DNA from: Aphrocallistes beatrix
Lineage: Eukaryota; Porifera; Hexactinellida; Sceptrulophora; Aphrocallistidae
DNA length: 64,000 nt
Reading direction: 5' to 3'
Assembly: GCA_963281255.1 (NCBI GenBank)
Contig: OY725497.1
Location: forward strand, 3,340,968 to 3,404,967
Position numbers and translations under genes: made by a program. How positions within the stretch are numbered: position 1 is the first letter of the stretch; the number at the start of each line of letters is the position of its first letter. The notes below the pieces were generated by a model. It saw nothing but the letters and a program-made list of their open reading frames with translations, had not been told where the DNA came from and did no database searches. Below, piece after piece: positions 57,364-64,000 of the stretch.

Positions 57364-58665
57364 CTCTTCTCACAAGTTAGATACAGTCCAGCGCTCAGCT
57401 CAATATATAGTTTGATAAGTTAAATGCAACATTGACTTTATTAACATACAAATTAGTTTTCTGTATTAAGTTGTTTCAATAAATCTTGCACTCTATTTTC
57501 CTAACTACATGTAGTTAATATCTTCCCTCCTTGGATGGTATTGAATTGACAGGCAAGGGCCGTTGCGAAAGAATCTTTGGGGTTACTGAATCTATTATTA
57601 ATCATGATTCCTGGTGTAAACTGTTATTTTTCAATTGTTTATGTTGTGGAACACTATCCATAAACTTGAGTTAAGTGTTCCTAGGCATTTTTGTAAAGAG
57701 CTAGTGTCGTACATTTCACGACGGATAATTTAGAAATATAAAGCATATTTTGACGATTTGTGGTTTCTATGTAATAAATCTCCAGCAAGTCTTAAAGAAA
57801 AAAACATATTCCAGATTTTTTTTTTACAACATTTACTGATTGATTAAAAATCTCAATTATAAATAAGAATACGTGATGATAAATTAATACCAGGTTTATA
57901 ATTTGAAAATCTATATGTTAAGGTACATACAGACAATATTATTCACAAGTGCAATTATAGAATTTCGTATAAGGGATTATTGCTCATCTCTCTTATATTA
58001 TTGTATTCTCGCTTAATCTCTGGCAAAGCATCAACATTGAGACTCTCTCTTCCTATCAGCAGTTCATAGTATTGTCCATGATCATTTGAGAATGCCGTTC
58101 GTTTGGCGTCATGATCTATGCAAGGTGAATGTGAGTGACTCCTCTTCGGCATTCTTCTTTGTCGATAGTAGATATAATTTGAGGACGGAATGGACGGATA
58201 ATTTCGACTTAGCACTTTCAATTTTTTAAATATTTCTTACACAACAGCCTATCTCTCCGATTGATTGAAAAAGGCTTGGTTAATAATCAATTTAAAATAT
58301 CAAAAAGATGATGGCTATCTTGTATGTACAAGATGGTGCCGTTTCAAATAGCATTCAAATACAGGTGTAATGTTAAACTCCTACAATTGATTCGTCAATA
58401 CACTAACTACTGTTCCATCATATGGAAAGATTCAGATTTATGCAAATTGGTCCCAGGAGCTGACATACCAGATTATTTCCCCAAAGGCTTCAAAAGGACA
58501 ATAACAGTAGAAACAACATAATAATACTAACTTAGATCAAAATCTATCTCAATCAGCAATCAGCCAGTCTTAAATTAACACGGAAGTGGAGTGTAGTTAG
58601 TTCTACTATGAAATTATTGTCCTGTAAGAAATAATTAGATAGTTCAGTACTAGCTAAATCACTCT
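57364..58665. other. Spacer between PYM1 and the POLR2A stop
   Basis: AT-rich; contains the small doubtful frame at 57955-58152 (-) and the POLR2A 3' UTR. An AATAAA just after PYM1 (57478-57483) is a probable poly(A) signal for that gene. Confidence 0.5.
57955..58152 (-). CDS. Hypothetical small protein or terminal exon
   Basis: From the ATG at 58152 the frame gives 65 residues (MPKRSHSHSPCID... to NNPLYEIL); it is open 23 more codons upstream without ATG. Composition looks protein-like (KRSHSHSP, ELLIGRESLNVDALPEIKREYN), but no family is recognised. It could be the last exon of an unseen gene, or chance. Confidence 0.2.
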   Translation of the reverse strand: MPKRSHSHSPCIDHDAKRTAFSNDHGQYYELLIGRESLNVDALPEIKREYNNIREMSNNPLYEIL

Positions 58666-61600
58666 CTAATCAGTGTCCATCTTGTCGGAACCAGATGGCG
58701 TATACTGCGGAGAAGTGGAGTACTGCGAGCTGTACCCGTCTGGACTGACCGGCGAGTAAGCTGAGGGTCTGGAAGGGGAGTACCTGTCATCAGGAGAGAT
58801 GGGCTGAATCGCCGGTGACTGGAGGTCGTTAGGAGAGACGCGTGTGTCTGGAGTGTAGCTAGAGGAGGGGGAGTAGGTGGGGGAGTGTGGGGAGTAGCGA
58901 GGGGGGGAGGGGTCGACTGAATTCGGGGTGTAAGTGGGGGTGTAGTTGGGAGAGGAGGGTGTGGAGGGGGAGTATGGGGTGGAGGGGGTAGCTGAGTCTG
59001 TGGGTGTGTGAGGAGTATACTGCGGGGAGGTGGGCGTGTACTGGGGACTGGAGGAGTCCGCTGACGATGGCTGCTCTGGTGTGTACTTGGGAGAAGTGGG
59101 GGAGTACTTGGGGGAAGAGGGGGAGTACTTGGGGGAGGTGGGCGAGTATCTGGGGGAGGAGGGGGAGTATTGGGGGGAGGTAGGAGAATATTGGGGAGAA
59201 GTGGGGGAGTATTGGGGAGAGGAAGGGGAGTATTGGGGGGAGGTTGGCGAGTACCTGGGAGAGGAAGCGGAGTTTGTAGAGGGAGAGTATTGAGGTGAGG
59301 TAGGGGAGTACTGGCGAGATTCAGGAGATACCTGGGAGCTGGGCGAGGTGGGTGAGTATTTGGGAGAAGTAGGAGAATACTTGGGGGAGGAGGGACTGTA
59401 CTGAGGGGAAGGGGTGTACTGGTTGCTTCCCTCCGGCGAGGAGGGGCTGTAGTGAGGAGAGGAAGGGCTGTACTGGGGCGTGGAGGGAGATATCTTCGGA
59501 GAGGTGGGGGAGTATCTGGGACTAGACGGAGAGTACTGCGGGGAGGTGGGGCTGTATTTGGGGGAGGATGGTGTATATTGTGGAGAGGTGGGTGTGTACT
59601 TTGGGGACGTGGGACTGTAGGTGTTGGAAGGGGAGTAGGACGGGGAGGAAGGGGAATATGAAGGTGAGGAAGGAGAGTAGGAAGGGGAAGTGGGACTATA
59701 AGAGGGAGACGAAGGGGAGTATGAAGGAGAGGAGGGAGAGTACGATGGAGACGTGGGTGTATAAGAAGGAGAAGTTGGGGAGTAGGAGGGGGAAGTAGGA
59801 CTGTAGGAAGGAGAGGAGGGGGAATATGAGGGGGAAGAGGGCGAGTAGGAGGGAGATGTGGGTGAGTAGGATGGACTGGCAGGAGAGTAGCTTGGAGAAG
59901 AAGGGCTGTAAGAGGGAGAAGTGGGGCTATAGGAGGGAGAGGACGGGGAATAGGAGGGGGAAGAGGGAGAGTAGGAGGGAGAGGTGGGTGAGTAAGAAGG
60001 AGAGGTGGGGCTGTAGGATGGGGAGGTGGGGGAGTAGGAGGGAGAAGTGGGACTGTAGCTGGGGCTGGTGGGGGAGTAGGAGGGACTGGTGGGCGAGTAG
60101 GAAGGGGAGGTGGGCGAGTAGTTGGGAGAGGTCGGACTGTAGGTGTTAGAAGACGGGGAGTACGTGGGAGAGGTACATCGAGGGCTAGAGGGGGAGTAGT
60201 CGCGAACGAATGCCGGCGAGTACTCAGGAGAAGTGGGGGAGTAGTAAGGGCTCTTGGACATGTCTTTAGAACCCTCCAGCATCGGACTGGAAGGAGAAGC
60301 AATGCTCCCGGAGAACGGAGACACGGGCGAGTTAGCCCACCAGGCGTGCATCTCGCTCTGCGCCGGAGAGAACGCAGCCGCCCCGGGCGTCATGCTGGCG
60401 CCGTACGGACTGAAGCTGGGGTAAGGGGTCATGTTCGTTATGGGGGTTTGTCCTGGACCCATCGGAGTCCCCATTAATACGAATGGCATTGTCAGTCCAG
60501 GGCCCCTGGGGTTGATATCCATGGCTTCCTTACACAAATCAACATCCAGCATTAGATCGAAACTTCCGGTGCCAATAGGCGCCAGCTGGCCTAGGATTAT
60601 GTTTTCTGACACGCCGCGTACCATGTCGCACTCAGAATGCACTGCTGCGTCCAATAGTACGTCCACCTAAAACAACGAATAACAGATGAGTAAATAATTG
60701 CACTTCTAAACCAGGGAGATATCCGTTCATGTACCGCGCTAATCAATGGAAAGTTTAATAGTAAACCACTCACCGTCTCTTCAAAAGAACATCTCATCAG
60801 AGCTCCCAGATCCTGTCGGTTCACTCCGTGCCTGGTGATGGCCATCAAGTGGCCCTTGCATGTCATGATGTCGCAGAGAAGCGCCAGATGTCGGTAGTTC
60901 ACATAAGACCCGTCAAAAGAGATGACGGCATGCAATTCCTTCTCAACCGCTTTCCTCACTGCCTCTATCCCAAGCACGCGGAAAATCTCACAAATATCAT
61001 TGGAATACGTGCGAACTGGATCTACAGAGGGCTCACTCAGCACCTAATGAGGCTATACTGTAAGGTGTTTGTATACAAATCATATATGAATGGAGGAGGA
61101 CGCACCCTCTGTAGGTTAGTACCGTCCGTCTCCAGGATCCACTCGTGAATCTTCTTGAACTCGCCTCCTTCTGTGATAATGGTTCTTTTCTTGCTGTCTT
61201 CATTGGGCCAGTGCATGTACACCTTGGAGATCTGCTCCACCCCTTTCAGTGTGACACTGGTGAGCAGGTTGTACTCGCACAGGCGGAGGAACGAGTCGTC
61301 TTCTGCCTTGTCCACCACTTCCTCGTCGTCTCCCAGTTTCGTGTCCTCTTCATCCACGAGGCGGATCCGTAGCACCAGCTGGTCTGCGTTGTCGTCTGTG
61401 AAGATACAACTCATCGTCTCCCCGAACGTCTGGCTGATCTTCTCAGAGATCTGCTCCATCGACAGGCTTGTGTCAGTCATTAGTTTGCGGTCCAACTCAA
61501 TACGTAGCAGCCTGGGTGGTACATATTACCAGTAGAGTAGAGTATACTGAGAAATTCCTTCTTCAAGTTCACGGGTTACCAACCATGGGGAAATGTTAGT

Positions 61601-64000
61601 TCTGTTGAAGTCTGGCATCTCGTAGTACATGTTCACCCATTCCTGGTCCTGCGTGATCACACTGTTCATCGGTTCTGGGTCGTAATAGATGGCTGTGTTA
61701 GCTACAACTTTACGCAGTGTCGTGTGCTCCAGTCTGCATTGTACTTCCTAATAACAACTCAATAAACACTCACGTGTATAATGCCATCATACTAGCATTG
61801 ACTTACTTTGCACTTGAGCTGGTCTTTGGCTGCCTGGCCCAAGAGGAAGATGGTGAGAGAGGGAGTCTTTGGTCTCTTGGACACATTTATAATCTCCTTC
61901 AATCGAGGCACTCCCAGTGTCACGTTCTTGGCAGACACTCCTGCGAAATGGAAGGTGTTGAGTGTCATCTGTGTCGCAGGCTCTCCCAGGGATTGTGCGG
62001 ACAATGCACCTACCATCTCACCAGGTTGTACCTAATATGCACATAAAACCGTGCATTCCTCTGGACCGCAGGCGTAAAGTTTGCCTCCGATCAATATGTC
62101 GCGGGTTCCCGGGCAGACTCAAAAGCGAGCGACCAATAGGGGAATTTTATACTTTAAGGCAGTAAGAGATAAATCTCCCGCAAACCTGATTACTAAGATA
62201 ATCTATTTTAGCAGATAATTAAGATAAAGCTAAGAAGATAGTACTATTGCCTGTATTTAGATGCGTCTTATGATAGTTATTTGAATATTTTAAAGTAAAT
62301 GTCTTTGAATTCAATGCTTGTACGTATAGTATTGAAATATTCTGAATTTTTCGATTTTTTTCTGTCGTGGGTGCCCGGACACCCACGGACCCCCCAGGAT
62401 TTACGCCTATGCTCTGGGCGAATTATTATTTACGTAGAATCGTTAATAACTTGCCTTAGAGAGATTGAATCTGGTCTCAATCTCTCCGAGTAGCCAGTCG
62501 AATGCCTGTGAAGACAGGTGGTGCTCCTCCATGACTCGTTTGCAGGCTAGAGTGGATCTGAGATGGATGTTAATTAGTAAGGTGGCATTGTACTGCGCCT
62601 CTTTAGAAATAGAATCCTCTCCTTCTACTACCACCAGCTTCTTACACAGTTCTTCAACTCCTATTACACAAATACAGCTGACTCTATTATGGAACAACGA
62701 ATACGTTTATATGATGACTCTGAGATTTTTTAATTAAAGTACTGAGAAGAGAATACATTAGTAGTATTAAAGTAGGTGTTGATGCATGTACGAACCTTCT
62801 ATAACTTTGAGGGGGTTGAGGTCACTGTTGTTTCTCGTATTAATTTTAAACGTTTTCTGAGCGTTCCATATCATCCTACTCAGGTTGCATGGCAACACTA
62901 CTTTACTGTTTCCATCCTTGAAGATCTCTCTGAGAATCATCCTGTCATCATGCAGCCGGGCGAATTCTTCCTCGAACCTGGCTTGAGCCTCTGGGTTCAC
63001 TCCCAGCTCGTGGATGACGTCTTCTGAGATGAACTTCTTTAGCTGTCTATAGCGAATGAACAGTTAATCGTTGTAAACTGGGACGAGAACATTCTGAGAC
63101 GAAAACATCGTGATAATTAAATACGACGTTATACTGGCATAATTATATATATATGAGTTAGTAGGTCTATTATTACGCAAGTATTTATACAAGCGCGTTT
63201 GCTCACTTGCGCCGCGCGGCTATCGAGTATTCATAAATCGCGATTGAATTATTTAATATTCTCAGGCGCCCGCAAGGCGACTCTGCGGACACGAAGTCTT
63301 CACAAATCGCGGTTGTAATATGATATGATATGTTGAATATGGCTCACCTCTCATTCGTGTATGTGAAGTGGTACCTCCTGTCAAACGCATAATCTCCTAA
63401 CTCGAGAGAGTTGAGCTTCTGTCCTTCCATGTGTGCCCCGTCTATCCCGTCCTCTCCATAGCGCAGCTGCACGAGCTGCCCGTTAGAGTTCCGGATGGTA
63501 GCATCGTACTTGACCATCAGCCCCTCCATTGCCTTGATAAGACGTCTCTGGATATAACCTACACACAAAATGGTTATTTTGTGGAATTTAACATTCGCAG
63601 TAAGTTTCACGACATCAATCACCTGTCTCAGATGTCTTAACAGCTGTGTCGATCAGTCCCTCTCGCCCCCCCATAGCGTGGAAGAACATCTCATTCGGAG
63701 TGAGGCCGGCCAGATAAGAATTTTCCACGAACCCTCTACTCTCAGGCCCGTAGTCGTCCTTGATGAAGTGGGGTAAGGTACGGTGACGAAATCCGAACGG
63801 GATTCTCTTCCCTTCCACATTCTGCTGACCCACGCACGCAATCACCTGGGAGATGTTGATCTTGGACCCTTTCGCGCCTGACACAACCATGGCCTTCATG
63901 TTGTTGAAGTCAGACAGACTCTTCTGAGCGCTAGAACCGGTCTGGTCGCGCGCGTTGTTCAGGATTTTGTTGACATTGTTCTCGAATGTCTGTCTCAGGG
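58666..64000 (-). CDS. POLR2A: RNA polymerase II largest subunit RPB1, 3' half (5'-partial in window)
   Basis: Ten exons on the minus strand, in coding order: beyond 64000-63623, 63558-63348, 63046-62796, 62660-62455, 62031-61807, 61747-61584, 61511-61106, 61043-60774, 60666-58666, all in phase. (Nine are wholly or partly here.) The protein enters at [14 protein letters not shown], passes the funnel region [15 protein letters not shown] and [20 protein letters not shown], and reaches the trigger-loop segment [20 protein letters not shown]. It continues through the cleft and clamp domains and ends in a CTD of roughly 55-60 heptad-like repeats. The proximal CTD is near-consensus YSPTSPS; distal units are degenerate with Lys, Gln or Arg at position 7. 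The tail is SGSDKMDTD. Intron 62454-62032 has a GC donor. Intron 63347-63047 holds a GC-rich repeat. This enzyme transcribes mRNA genes. Confidence 0.97.
63187..63310. repeat. GC-rich repeat remnant in a POLR2A intron
   Basis: ACAAGCGCGTTTGCTCACTT followed by GCGCCGCGCGGCT matches the GC-rich heads at 6068, 18465, 32371 and 39719. About 70 bases later GCGGACACGAAGTC recalls the hairpin terminus of the same family. Confidence 0.55.

Noticed and set aside
58324-58521. 65-codon plus-strand frame downstream of POLR2A
   Set aside because: It starts with ATG but has no recognised motif, and it sits in AT-rich spacer; kept out as unsupported.
58659-60302. 547-codon Pro/Leu-rich frame overlapping the POLR2A CTD
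   Set aside because: It is the +1 reading of the heptad repeat; a 21-base period keeps any frame free of stops. It has no independent family features.

Overview
The window is nuclear DNA of an invertebrate animal. Every recognisable gene is a conserved animal or eukaryotic one (POLR2A with a heptad-repeat CTD, BLM, MCM8, RAB3GAP2, ZFPL1, AIMP2, NAA35, PSMD11, NIP7, PYM1, MGMT, mu-class GSTs). Introns follow GT-AG rules, the standard genetic code fits, and spacers are AT-rich with miniature transposable elements. Phylum cannot be fixed from the sequence. The mix of intronless genes, mostly 55-160 bp introns and genes nested inside rare long introns suggests a compact early-branching invertebrate such as a ctenophore, but that is only a guess.

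Layout, left to right. 1-7042 (+): 3' part of a giant sacsin-like gene (SRR remnant, long middle region, HEPN) whose phase fits an exon encoding a PARP catalytic domain, across an intron holding a ~0.9 kb foldback element. 8175-9677 (-): intronless sugar transporter. 10178-10732 (+): small RAP1 C-terminal-domain protein. 11113-15895 (+): seven-exon ankyrin/coiled-coil protein. 16410-20980 (+): BLM-type RecQ helicase. 21516-22301 (+): ZFPL1. 23272-23814 (+): NIP7. 25061-27004 (+): PSMD11/Rpn6, possibly extended at the N-terminus. 27772-31845 (+): RAB3GAP2. 32135-41364 (+): a DHDPS/NAL-family aldolase whose ~7.7 kb first intron contains two antisense tandem copies of an LRR-EGF-mucin-like membrane protein (the second frameshifted), a RAB3GAP2 exon fragment, a truncated mariner element and a 200-N gap. 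42087-44300 (+): NAA35. 44743-50540 (+): MCM8, with an AIG1/GIMAP-like GTPase gene nested in its fourth intron. 50915-53236 (+): two mu-class GSTs. 54295-55416 (+): AIMP2. 55713-56216 (-): MGMT. 56602-57363 (+): PYM1. 58666-64000 (-): 3' half of POLR2A.

The genes are mostly unrelated housekeeping functions. Three act in DNA repair or recombination (BLM, MCM8, MGMT) and one is telomere-linked by homology (RAP1-like), but nothing in the spacing suggests co-regulation. All splice junctions given were read by eye from phase, GT/AG (or GC/AG) dinucleotides and remembered family sequences; none was checked by alignment software or transcripts. The most unusual items are the sacsin-HEPN-PARP architecture, the nested GTPase and LRR genes, and several families of uncharacterised miniature or foldback repeats that recur in introns here.
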